Of a stretch of 64,000 bases of DNA, positions 34,256 to 45,667 are shown piece by piece; the stretch's first letter is position 1; every line of letters starts with the position of its first letter. The stretch lies in assembly GCA_036874045.1 (NCBI GenBank), contig CM072335.1, positions 7,212,001 through 7,276,000 on the forward strand, written 5' to 3'. The translations under genes were made by a program, and so were the position numbers. The DNA comes from Cymodocea nodosa (taxonomy: Eukaryota; Streptophyta; Magnoliopsida; Alismatales; Cymodoceaceae). The notes below the pieces were generated by a model that was not told the origin of the DNA, searched no databases, and saw only the letters and a list, made by a program, of their open reading frames with translations.

Positions 34256-37200
34256 TGCATTTATAGCTCCTTGTTTAGGGTTGTTAAGTTAAATCTTAAA
34301 CTTGTTTAATTTGCTTTTATGCTTATATCAATAATTACTTTTAGAAGTAAACAAACAACCCTTCACACAAATTAGATATTAATTCCAATTTGTATTTTAA
34401 CTACAAGTGCACAATGTATATTGTATTTGTGTGCAAGTACAGGTCGATCCCACAGAGATTGAGTAAGAATTGTGTACTATTTTGATTTTTATATTGGAGT
34501 TTATATGTGTTCAATTAAGCACTCCATTGAGTTATAGTTAACACAACGGACCTAGTTCGTGGAGTTATGGTTAACTCAATGGACTAACCTCATGGACTTA
34601 AGTTAACTCCATGAGTCTACCTTTCTAGTTAAGTACTACTATTTACAAAGGAATTTGGCCAACCATTGGGTGGTTCCATAGAATGTAAATAACATCAATT
34701 AAGCTCTTTAATGTTAGTTAATATTAGATTTATCATTAAGCAACACTAACATTCAGATATTTCAAACAATAACCATTAAAATCTTTAAGTATCTAAAATG
34801 ATTCAATTTCAATAAACAATAAAACTATTTTCTATTTTCTGAATCAAACAAACATAAAACATTTACAATACTGACAATGATAACATTAATCACGATACAA
34901 AACAAATAATACAACACTTTAATATTAAAATGTAAACACAAATAATTTGTTGTTTTTAGTATTTTTGTTTCAATATGTTCCTAAAGATGAACAAAAGGTG
35001 AAATGTAAAAATCTCTATCAACAATAAAAACTTTCATCACTACATGCAATGCGATTACACCACTGAAAACTTAATCACCTACAATCTTTCCTCCTCTCCC
35101 TATAGAATTGCGAATCAAGAATTGTAACATGACCTCCTCTTCAGCATATTGGCATCAACCCAAAACCAAGGCTAGAAGCTTTATGATCTCTTGAGATATG
35201 AGTCAGTGCTTGGTGAAAATGGCTTTCCTTCCCGCAATGCGATCACTCCTCACAGTGGTTTGGCTTGGAATCAACCCGACATTAGGAAAGTATCTTCACA
35301 GACCTCTGATAGTTGGTGATTTTGGTGGTGGTGTGGAGCTTCAGGGAACTTTCGACACTTCCTGCAGTTAGCACAGTTCTCCACCTCTACACACACACTT
35401 TCTTCATCTTTTTCCTCTTCTTTTATATTTCTTTCTGTGGTAACTACTTTTAGTTAGATGATTAGTTGGATTTCCTTCATTCATATCAATGATGGTGATT
35501 TCTTCTTCATTCCACAAGTGAATTCTTGTGTGATATGTGTAATCGTGGTTTTCCTTCGAATTTCTTGTTTCTACAACTGCTATAATGGCATATTAGAAAA
35601 TAAATGATCCATTGAGTTACACCTAACTCAACGTACTTACTTCATTGATTTAACTATAAAACACGTGTAATAAAGAAATAACTAGTTTAGATGTTTCGAA
35701 TACTTACAAACCTAACTATCTGATGCTTAGATGCATTTCAAATAGTTACTAGATAATTTACCGAAAATTCATTTAAGTCATGCATTAACGTTTCAACACG
35801 TGTATTCTAGGAAATAATAAAATATTCTTTAAGCATTTAAAACATAACTGTCTGGTACATGCAATATAACTCTCTGAAATAATAGAAAATTTAGATATTT
35901 AAGAATTAAAAACCTACAACTTACCGACAGTTCAGAAATGTTCTTAATTAACACTAATTCCTCGAAATTATGTAGATTCCTTTATTAAAGCATATAATAG
36001 TGCAATTATAACATAATGGTTTTAATTCTCATATGATAAGCTAAATATTCTGCAAATAATCATCATTTAATTGTTAATATGTTGAGTATTTTGTTTTGAT
36101 GATGTGCGCTAAAAGAAAATAATCATATTTGCTCAATTATTATTGCTTGTGAAAAGAAATTAAAATCATCAATTAATACAAAAAAAGCTTACTGATATAA
36201 ATACTTGTTTGTATTGGATCTGAAATTATACTAAGTTAATAACTAGTTGTTTCATTGCATTAATTTCTTATTTAACTAAACGTTAAGTTAACATGTGTTT
36301 TTATTGAAAAGCATGATATATTTTAAAGTTATATTTTCTATATCACGTATAGTGCACGTTAAGACAACTTGTTAAGTTAGAATTTTGTTTGTATAGAGAT
36401 CACGTGAGAACTCGTTAAGTTAGAGGCTTAAAGGTTAAAATAGGTCACGTGAGAACTCGTTAAGTTAGTGAGTAAAAGTTTAGACAACTTGTTAAGTTAG
36501 TGTTATACACATGGTGAAATTATAAGTTACGAATGTTATATTGTATCACGTGAGGTGCACATGTTTAACTCGTTAAGTTAACATAACTAAACGCGTTGAG
36601 TTGCTACATTGAACACTAAGGCAATGCTTTAGGTTAGCGTTATAAACTTAAGTTGTTATTTTTTGCACGTGGTAAAATTCTTATTATAAAAACATTTGTT
36701 TATTACTAAATCGGTGTGTTAAAGCTTTTCGGAGACTTACAGTCGTAACTATTCGAAAGGTAACTTAAGTCATGGTTTCAGGTCACGACATGTGTCTCAC
36801 TAGTTTTATGGTAAAAAGAATTTTTCGGAGACATATAGTCATAACCATCCGAAACTTAAACTAGTATCGGTGAGTTAGCATTTAACCTTCCGAAAGAAAG
36901 GATAAGTTAGTTCGTTGAGTTAGCTACAATACTAGTCACGTGAATTGGCATATGAGGAACTTGTTAAGTTAGAAACGTTAAGTTATATATATATATTTAT
37001 GTTACTCGTTTAGTTAACATTAAAGTAACGACTTCTTATTATACTGATGAAAAATTTTGGATGAGAAAGTTTGTTTTGCAGGAAATTTTTCAGAGATCCA
37101 AGATTGATGATTAAAGAAAATTCAAAATGTAAACGTGGGTCAGAACGTGTGTATTTCCATGAAGGAAAAAGAAAAGATGTGGAGAAGTGGAAAACTGGTA

Positions 37201-37813
37201 GTGATTAAACGTGGAGGATATGCATGAAATGAAGATACAGTATAAAAGGCATAGAATTCTCGTTGATAAAATTATCCATACACACAAAATGAAAAATCTT
37301 TTCAAAGATCTATCCTTGCACATCAAACGAAAAATCTTTTTAGGGATCAAAAACACCTCTTCAGGGAAAAGCTCTTAGGTGGAAGAAAATTTAGTGAAGC
37401 ATAAAAAGGTAAGATTTACGTCACTGAAGATTTGAAGTATCAGAAGAAAGCAAATTCAGTGAAACATAAAAAGACAAGATATTCGTCACTGAAGAACTGC
37501 TGAAGAAGAAAGATCTCAAACAGGGAGAAATGTTTTAAATTCCACAAACTAGTTTTCTCTATTTGTAGTTATGAAATTGTTTAGATGATACATGGTATCG
37601 AGATATAATTGCATCTACAATTTCTGAGGAGAATTGAATTGTATATTGTAATTGAAACCTTGAATAAAAATGATTTTATGAAAACAATGTCTCGAATTGT
37701 TTTTGAGTTTTAAAGTTTCAATTATATTTGAAAATATTGAAAAACACAATTCACCCCCCTCTTGTGTAGCCATACGATCTTACATAATATTATGCACTTT
37801 TTCATTCTAAACA
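34256..37813 (-). repeat. G-family gypsy LTR (3' LTR of the composite), interrupted by a solo copia LTR
   Basis: It is made of 34256-36079 plus 37785-37813. It starts TGCATTTATAGC and ends CATTCTAAACA on the plus strand. It contains the GTGCACAATG...GTGCAAGTACAGGTCGATCCC landmark (about 34405-34455) and AACACAACGGAC / GTTCGTGGAGTTA palindromes at 34545-34620. A PPT (CTTCCCCCATAC) follows immediately at 37814, which shows that this is the 3' LTR of a minus-strand element. Confidence 0.88.
36080..37784 (+). mobile_element. Solo A-family copia LTR inserted in a gypsy LTR
   Basis: It runs from TGTTGAGTATTTTG to CGATCTTACA, 1705 bp, with identical 5-mers TAATA at 36075-36079 and 37785-37789. Uninterrupted G LTRs (for example near 57200) have TTAATATTATGCAC once, confirming the target duplication. 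TATAAAAGG is at 37241-37249. It carries the alternative U3 block (36707-36909) with GACTTACAGTCGTAACTATTCGAAA-like palindromes, as does the solo LTR at 17513. Confidence 0.95.
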
Positions 37814-39640
37814 CTTCCCCCATACTTAAATTTTGCTAGTCTCTTAGTAAACTACTAAGATCTAACTAGTTGTTCTTTCTAAAGTGCTAGAATTAATTCT
37901 TCATTTTTTTTATCTTCAAAATACATAAATTAGATTACTATATAGATACTTTGTATTTTGCAATAATCTATTTTAACATTATTTTCTCCTCTTAAACCTA
38001 CAAATATATTTAAAACATATGTAAATTACATACAAAATATATTAGCATCACATAGGTGTTAATTATATTATCATTTTTTCTTCTTTTCAATCATTTGTTA
38101 TCTTGAATTTTCCAATATGATTTCTAGAATAAATTTCAACTACATACGAATCAAAACACAATCCAACTCAATGTGATTAAAACAAGTAGAATAATGAATT
38201 GTATCTCAAATAAACAACTTCAATAGTCTAATCTAGTTTCATACTTCAATAATCTTAGATAACAGAAAATATACTTGATTCAAAAGATTTTTATATTTCA
38301 CAAAACACTTTTATCTTTTCATAACAATATATGCATATTTGTATTTTAAAAGTTAATTTGAAAAGCTTGAATCATACAAGAGCTTTCTAGTGTACCCATG
38401 TATCAAGCTTTTAGTCAGCAATCCCAAATCTGATCAGGATCTTAAGTTGCCAGATTTAAAGAGTCTTTTTCAGGTCAACAATCCTTACATACCTATCTAC
38501 TCAAGTATAAAAGGCTTGTGATCAAACAAGTCAATAAACTTTCAAAGTTTTTTTCTTTTTTTTCTTTTTTATTTTTCAACACAATAGATATACGTATTTC
38601 ATTAATACAGATGCAATAAAACACAAATCTCATATAGTCTTACTTCTATTATTTACTGAAAATATGAATCCATATCAATAAGCACATACTTTTTATGTAG
38701 TTTAATAAGATTTACACATAAATCATTCTACAAGTTTAGTCAATCAAATTAAATGTATCCTTGATCATATGTATTTCATTTAATCCAAAAATAAACATTT
38801 CAGCTCTTTTAAGATTTCAGATAATTTACTGAGTTTCAATTAAGCATTTTGATTTCTTTTTAAAATTGTGAAATTGTTAAATTCATAAAATTTAGCAAAA
38901 ATATAAGATACTATATCCAGATTTGTATTAATAGTAAAATTTTGTAGCGTCTTATATAAGATTCTAAATATAACATTCAAGCAGTTACAGTTATTAAAAA
39001 TTTTATACTCTCAATTATCGGATAGTTACAGTAAATTCATAAAAAAAAAATTTCAATTTCCACAGAACTTTTGCAGTATCATTCTAATTCCTCTAATTAA
39101 GAAAATTACTTGGCTTTTAATCTAATTACCTCCCCCCATACATACATTTTGCATTATCCTCAATGTAAAAGATTTTACATTAAATACAATAAATGTTAGT
39201 AGGCATGAATATTGTTTCGTTGACTTAGCTCCTAACTCAACGAACTTAATTCGTTGAATTAATGAATAACTCCATGAACTGAGTTCAAATGTAAATTCAG
39301 GATAAGTAATCAATTACATACCTTGTTCTTTTGTATCTTCTTCAATATCTTCCGACTTTTGATTCTGAAAAATTTTTCATTCACAAATAAAAGCATATAT
39401 AACAAAATAACATTTAGCAACAAAGCATAAATTGTTAATTCAGTGTCTTGTGTGGAACCCAAGCTCCTACACCTTTGGTGGCTCACAAGCAAGCCAATTG
39501 GTTTCCCAGAATAGATACCAACAAACTAGATTGATATTTGTTTTTCTTTTCTTTTTCTTTCTATAAAATAAAACAAAAACTAAATTTTTTTTTCTTTTCT
39601 AAAAATAAATGCAAATTACACACAACATTAAAAACATAGA
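37814..39640 (-). other. 3' noncoding region of the gypsy composite with two PPT-like tracts
   Basis: The minus strand has GTATGGGGGAAG at 37825-37814, touching the LTR, and GTATGGGGGGAGGT at 39141-39128, next to ATTGAGGATAATGC, a motif known from Athila-type 3' ends. The span 37960-38980 is the module shared with copia A1. The span 39205-39285 holds AACTCAACGAACTTAATTCG units. A short reading frame at 39492-39310 has a hydrophobic stretch (YALLLNVILLYMLLFV) but no recognised family. Confidence 0.75.
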
Positions 39641-39648
39641 ATCACAGT

Positions 39649-40788
39649 TTAAGAACATGATTGAAAAGTAGTAACAAATGGAATAAACGTGTCAATCCAA
39701 TCAAACTTTTTAGTCATAATTCTTCTTGCTATTAATTCTGTTTTAATGCAATTTGCTTTACTTTTTAACTTGTAAACTTGCATTATCTTATCAATACTAA
39801 ATATACGTGTATTTCCATTAATGAAATGAAATGCAGAAAGGGATCCTTTTCTATTCCAAGATAACGTAGTTGTTTCTATTTCTACATATATTTCAATATA
39901 TTCCTCTTCCCACTTCCATTCATTTAGATATTTCATAATCCATATTTGAAATTTCATCAATTCATCCCACCATCTTATCAGACATAAAGTAGGATCATCA
40001 TATTCATTATACCACATTCCTAATTGAATTTTATCATATTCTACAGATAGTGGTTTAGCTATATCACTCGGTATAGGCAATATTTCTATAAAGTCTTCAT
40101 CAAAACTGTCTATACTTACTATGTATAAATTAGATCTAAATACAACTAATATATCTAACACTAAATATATATATCCATCAAGTATGACATGTATGTTGTT
40201 AATTAATGCTTTCTGTCCTAGATATATCATAGTATTTTCAGTCCAAGATCTATTTAGAAAATTATACACACTTAAGCATAATTCTTCATCCCAATTTCCA
40301 ATTAGTCTCTAGTAATACAATTTTTCAGGATTGGTCGAATTTTTATCAGAAAATGTTAAAGCTGACCCACAATTTTCAATTGGTACTTCAAATCTATTAA
40401 GCCTTCTTATATTCCATTCTTCTCTAGTGATAGGATTTCTAATCAAAATATCAGGTAACAGAATTGCATACCTTGGTTTGGTTCTGTAAATAATTAATCA
40501 TTCATCTATCCCCATAATATGATTTATTCCTTCTAATGTATTAGGTCGAATTCCAACATTTTCTTCCATATTCAGATATTCATAGTTGATTGAACTACGA
40601 TTAAATGACTTCCATAAAAATTCATCTCTAATCTTAGTCATTTTTGTAGCTTATAGTCTATGAAAATATTTTTCTCTAACACAATCTTTAATTTACTCTG
40701 ATACACATCACAATCTGCATAGATCTTTAGCTAACAAGTTACTTAGTATTTCCCTCAATGCATCTAGTGGTAATTTCATCAATTCCAT
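39649..40788 (-). pseudogene. F-box protein gene (F-box plus F-box-associated domain), intronless, five in-frame stops
   Basis: One uninterrupted register of 380 codons runs from ATG 40788 to the stop at 39649, with no frameshift. Residues 6-45 read as an F-box: LPLDALREILSNLLAKDLCR, then a stop and CVSE. Residues 110-300 have the F-box-associated pattern: ILIRNPITREEW, the VYNFLNRSWTEN element, IHVILDGYIYLVLD, IVSIDSFDEDFIEILPIPSD, then QIWIMKYLNEWKWEEEY. Such proteins normally recruit substrates to SCF ubiquitin ligases through SKP1. Stops are at codons 27 (TGA), 32 (TAA), 46 (TAA), 101 (TGA) and one TAG near codon 161. It lies between the gag C-terminus and the 3' noncoding region of a gypsy element, on the same strand, with element-type palindrome motifs on both sides. 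Capture by the element is the simplest reading. Confidence 0.85.
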
Positions 40789-41013
40789 CTATTGTGATTC
40801 TATATAACATAAATAAAAATTTAACAGAGACAAAATCAACATAACTACTTACATACCCTCGTAGAGTAAGGTCATAACTTAATGGACTAAATTCATTGAG
40901 TTAAGTAATAACTCTACAATACTACTAACTATAATTAAACTTACATTTTTTTTTCTTTTTATATTTTTCTACTTACTATATTATACATAGTTACTTTAGT
41001 TATACTACTTCAT
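40789..41013 (-). other. Spacer between gag and F-box gene
   Basis: This is AT-rich with no ORF. It contains an ATAACTCAATGAATTTAGTCC...AAGTTATGAC palindrome unit (40862-40915, read reversed) of the kind found throughout the element noncoding regions of the window. This links the upstream flank of the F-box gene to retroelement sequence and not to a normal gene promoter. Confidence 0.5.
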
Positions 41014-41704
41014 TCAGCTTCCCTCCGATAGGAGGTATCAATTTCATTAACAGTTTTGTTGACAGGGTTAGGTACTGCTTGCATTGGAAATCCTCCAGTA
41101 GGTTTAACTTCTATTAATTCATTCTATCTAGGGAGTATATTTCTATTCATATTTTGATTTTAAATGGCAACATTTCCAAATACATGATCTAGATGATTGT
41201 TTAATTGTTGAATTATCTTTTCTAACTTCTCTATTCTAGATCCTTTTTCAATTAATGCTTCATAACTTATATTTTTATCATTTATATTTTCTCCTCTCTG
41301 AAAATTGTTATTTCTCCAAGATAGATTTGGGTGATTTTGCCAATTAGGGTTATAAGAATTTCCAAAGTTATCTTTCTAGTTTTTAGCATAAATAATATCT
41401 AAATCATTAATGTTTGCATTATTTTCTACTAGTTTTTGATTTAATGATAACTCTTCTATTTTCTTTATTAATTCAATTAATTTAAATTCAAGCATAGTGC
41501 TTGAATCTATTTCATGCATTCTCCTTGGCAATATTTTTTTATCTACAATAACTTCAGCCGAGTTTTCCCACTATGCAGTTCTTTTTGCAAAGTTTTCTAA
41601 ATATGCACATGCTTCTTCACTACATAGTTTTAAAAATCCATTCTAGTAAGTAGATTCTAATAAAGATTTCATTGAAACATCTATGCCTTTTGTAAAGTTA
41701 AGAT
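41014..41704 (-). pseudogene. Athila-like Gag C-terminal part
   Basis: It reads MKSLLESTY, then CSEEACAYLENFAKRTA (the conserved segment after the capsid core in Athila Gag), MLEFKLIELIKKIEELSLNQ (coiled coil), SYNPNWQNHPNLSWRNN (the conserved NPGWRNHPNFSW-type motif), a second coiled coil (EKLEKIIQQLNNHL) and PVNKTVNEIDTSYRREAE before a stop at 41014. A few in-frame stops are present. The protease expected next is absent; the F-box gene lies there instead. Confidence 0.85.
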
Positions 41705-43920
41705 TTGTGCATTTTATTATATGTTAAAGCATGCATTTTATGGATTCCAAGTGCATAGTATATGATTTTTATATTGAATTACATGAAAGTTATATTTTTA
41801 GGTTATGCATGTTTTTAGGAATTAAAAATGAAATAATGCACAAATTTACCTTTAATGGAATTAATGTTAAGTTTAATAGCCCATGTGTAGAATCTTAGTT
41901 ATTTAGGATAAATTACATGGAACACAATTTTATTGCATGCATGTTCTTCATTTATCAATTTCACTTATGCTTTCCAAAGATTTAGTATTAAGATATAAAA
42001 GTGATGCATGATAAGAATATAAGATTATACTTTCATCATCTTAATGAAATATTGTTATAGATGCACCTATAATAATTGTCTTAATTATTCATGACATAAT
42101 TCTACATGTGATTGAATAATCTTAATTTGTGTATGAGTTTTTATTGATGAAAAAAGGTGACATCAAGGGATTATAAGAGGGTTAAATCTCAACCCTTGGA
42201 TGGTGTATCAAAAGGTAAAATGGGCTGGGATAAATCTCAGCCATTGGATCAATCTTGGAAGATCAAGAGACACCAAGATTAATAAGAGGAGTAAGCCTCA
42301 CGTCCAAAGCATCTCTTCTCATTTTCTTCCATTCCAGCCGACAGTTCACTTCTCCAAGGACTCCTCTTCTCGTGGCTGAAGGTGGACACTCAAGGGTGTC
42401 ATTCCCTCTCTCAAACCAGCATCATATCTCTCTTTTTCCATCTTGATTCACATCCTCAAAGGGTTTCCAAGGGTGATGGTTGTGGCTGTCTTGGTGGAGG
42501 AAGCTTGGATGGCAAGTGGGAGTGGTGTTTGACATGTGGATTTGGGTGGTTTCAAGGAGCATCTTCAAAAGCAAAGGAGGGGCTGGAAACTCTGTTTTGA
42601 CGTCCAAGGGAAGTGGAAGGAGGCTGAGTGCTCTTGCTCTTGCAACCGTGGAAGGCCCTTGCTATAGGTGACGTTCCAAGGGGTGAGACCTTGGGAAAAC
42701 GTGGTTGAACGTGGTTGAACAATGTGGTTTCATCCAACCACGGATCCATTGCTGAGGAAGAGGTGTTGTTCAAGGTATGAGTGAGATTTGAGAGAGATCC
42801 CTATGCATATTTTATGTTCATGTTGTGTATGTATGCATAGGTATGTTGTTTCATGTTTTTATGTTATGTTTGTATACGTTTGTGTTGTTTGAATGTTATT
42901 GCATTGCATTTCAGTATAGTTTTCAGATAGTTAATTAATTCCAGATGTTACCTTGATGTGGATTCTTTAAACATGTTTTTCATCTTGTTTATATGTGCAT
43001 ATCATGGCTGTAAATAGGATGTTTGATGAAATGGTTGCTTATGTAATAAGGGGAACTGTGTACAGAGTTTAGGTATTTTTATTATTTCAATTATCTCAGC
43101 TCAGACATCAGTTTTGAAGAATTTTTGATGCAATCTCATGTATTTTCGAGTCTAGTTACCAATGGTTTTGGTTTCGTAATTTTTGGAGATCATTTGAATG
43201 GTATTTTCGATTTAAGTGTTGACAGGTGTTTTTGACCTGGACGCAAGTTCTAGGCAGAGTTTTTAAGCGTCTTTGATTATCAATTTCTCGGAATCCAAAT
43301 TGTATTCTTATGATCTGTAAAATGGGTTTTTGAGATGACGAAGTAACTTGCATTGAGATTTTCTTTCACGTCATTTCATAAAGATTTCAGGGAGATATGA
43401 ATTTTCTTGTAAAGTCGCGCAATCTGTGTTTTGATCTCCGCATGCTACACATTTGTATTAGATTCGTCACTAATAATTCTATGGTTTGAATTAGGTCTCG
43501 AAATTATGCTAGATTTTTAGATCTTTTAAAATCCTTTCCAAATCATATTTTTACATGATTTTTCAGTGAGTATTTTGGGAAGAAATGATTTCCATAAGTG
43601 GATGCAAATTCTATAATTTCGAGAGTTCTTTTAGAGTTATGAATGAGATTGTATGGAAGTGTTTTTCAAGTAGTTAAATTAACTAGTTAACCACATATGT
43701 ATAATTTCTAATATAATTACCAATCATGGTGCTAACTTTTGTTTTGATAAGAGTAGGATGTATAGAACGTTTTCAGGTTATATTATAACATGAGTCAAGT
43801 AATTAATCTAATAAAAGTTATTTAGACCAACTCCCTGTGGAAATGACCCGTACTTGCACCGCTTAATACAATAGGCACCGTGCGCTTGCGGTTAAATTAT
43901 AAATGTAAAACTTGTGCTTT
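41705..43920. mobile_element. 2.2-kb LTR-like insertion within Athila-like gag
   Basis: This noncoding stretch separates two parts of gag. It is visibly richer in G and C around 42160-42780 than its surroundings. Its right end holds AACTCCCTGTGGAAATGACC...CGTACTTGCACCGC...GTGCGCTTGCGGTTAAA, a pattern found near the 3' end of many plant gypsy LTRs, so it is probably a plus-oriented solo LTR or an LTR remnant. It is unlike the A, B, C and G LTRs. Candidate ends TGTGCATTTTATT and TTATTGACACA are not flanked by a clear 5-bp repeat, and the gag pieces on both sides overlap by several codons. Small overlapping ORFs at 42255-42773 on both strands show no family. Confidence 0.55.
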
Positions 43921-44618
43921 TATTGACACACGTTTCAACCGTACACCTTGATAACTTATACCTATTAACTGTGCTTTACTCATTGCATGATGTGGACATT
44001 GAGTTAGTAAATCTTTAAATCTTTCAAAATATTTCCAAAATGATTCTCCCTGCTTTTGGCTACACATTAATATTTCCTTTTTCTTTTTAATCGTTTGATG
44101 TGTTGGATAATATTTTTCCAAAAAAATAGAGCAAAATTCAATCCATACAAAAATTGAATTAAGCGACAAAGCATATAACCATCTCTTAGCTATGTCTTTT
44201 AAAGCAAAAGAGATATATCTAAGTTTAATAGCATCAATACTCATGTTCGACATTTTCATCATTTGACAAACTTCATTAAATTCTCTAAGGAAATAATAGG
44301 CATCTTCTCTTTCTAATCCATGAAAGTGTGGCAATTGACTAATATAATTAGATTTCAGTTCAAATCTATCTCCCTCAAAGTTTGGCAATCGAATACATGA
44401 AGGTTCATTGACTAATTCAAGATACAGAATTTTCCCTAATGGTTTTTTATTGGAGCAGCCATATCTTTGTTCTCTTTTAAAGAAAGGTTAGCTACACCCC
44501 TAAGGATTTCGTTAAAGTCCAATTCAAAAAATATTTCAAAACGCCTTTGTGTTGAATAATCCTATGTAGGTGTTCTTACTAATCGTTTAGTACTAGGAGA
44601 ATGAATCCATGTGCTCAT
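43921..44618 (-). pseudogene. Athila-like Gag capsid core (retrotrans_gag)
   Basis: It begins near ATG 44618 (MSTWIHSPSTKR), with one stop and one frameshift before 44390. The open part (44388-43897) holds the diagnostic pattern RLPNFEGDRFELKSNYI, then HFHGLEREDAYYFLREFNEVC, IKLRYISFALKDIAKRWLYAL, WIEFCSIFLEKYYP, ILMCSQKQGESFWKYFERFKDLLTQCPHH, the retrotrans_gag fold of Athila elements. It builds the particle shell. The last residues before the insertion (YQG..) correspond to the first residues after it. Confidence 0.92.
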
Positions 44619-45667
44619 AAACTCTTAACATAAAGTAAAATAGTAGAAGATTAATTACATATCAGTTTGATGCTTTATTTTCAATATATACTTGTTGATA
44701 GATGAAATTGAATCAGCTGCTTCTCCTCCTAGTTTCCCAACAAATTTTCTTTCCTTCCTCAAGTGTTGGTAACTCATAAATAACATTCTGTTCTATATTT
44801 ATAATGCACGTCCATAAGGCAAATGAATCTCATTGCAAGAACGTGTCTTGTAGCATGCAGTATGGTTCCTATTTTTATGGATACGTGTTCCACTTCTAAT
44901 TTCAAATTTTAGTAACCGTTAAACCAACGAAGTTTCGTTCGTGGTTAAAAGAATAACCGTTCAACTTAATCCATGAACTAACCTCGTTGAATTACAGTTA
45001 ACTCAATGGACTAACTTTGGTTACTATTTCTAACTCAATGAACTAACCTCGTTGAGTTATAGTTAACACAACAGATTAGCTTCATCGCGTATTTCCTAAC
45101 TCCACAAACTAACTTCGTTGAGTTACAGATAATTCAATGGAGTGACCTTATATTTTATTATTGACCTTGTGGAGTTAAGGTTAACTCAACAGACTTACTT
45201 TGTTGAGTTAACACTTAGCAAATTTTTCTAAAACTTTCTCCTCGTATTAACTTCTATATATATATATTTTTCTCCTGCATTCTGTCAACTTAATTAAAGT
45301 TAAATACATGTCATTAATGCAATGTTCTAATTTAACTCATTTAAATCTAAACATTATATGCATATTTAACTTACAATTCATTTCCTATTATGCAGAATTT
45401 ACATTTTACTTTTCAATATGCAGATATATTCAAGCATTAACCAATTATCGTGCATTTAACCATGTTATTCATAAAATTTGTAAATCTTTTAAATAGTCTT
45501 GCACATCTTTAAATAGTTATATAATATTCAATATATTTTTCAATTATATCATTCATTCTCAAACATGACTTCAAAAACATCTGAAAAACATTCATTTATA
45601 TGAATAATTTACATTTACATACAATCAAATATTTTTCAATACAAATATAAGTAAACGAACAATATAA
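44619..45667 (-). other. Noncoding stretch with palindrome cluster
   Basis: No convincing gene is seen. The segment 44925-45215 contains at least eight AACTCAA(T/C)G(A/G)ACT / GTTGAGTTA arms arranged as back-to-back palindromes. TATAAATA occurs on the minus strand near 44797, about 180 bp upstream of the gag start, and a TATATATATA run is at 45257-45267. If gag at 44618 belonged to a separate element, its 5' LTR and PBS would be expected here; neither is recognisable. Confidence 0.45.

Noticed and set aside
42255-42773. Overlapping short ORFs on both strands in the GC-richer insertion
   Set aside because: Several frames are open at once, as expected from base composition; no domain and no start context support coding.
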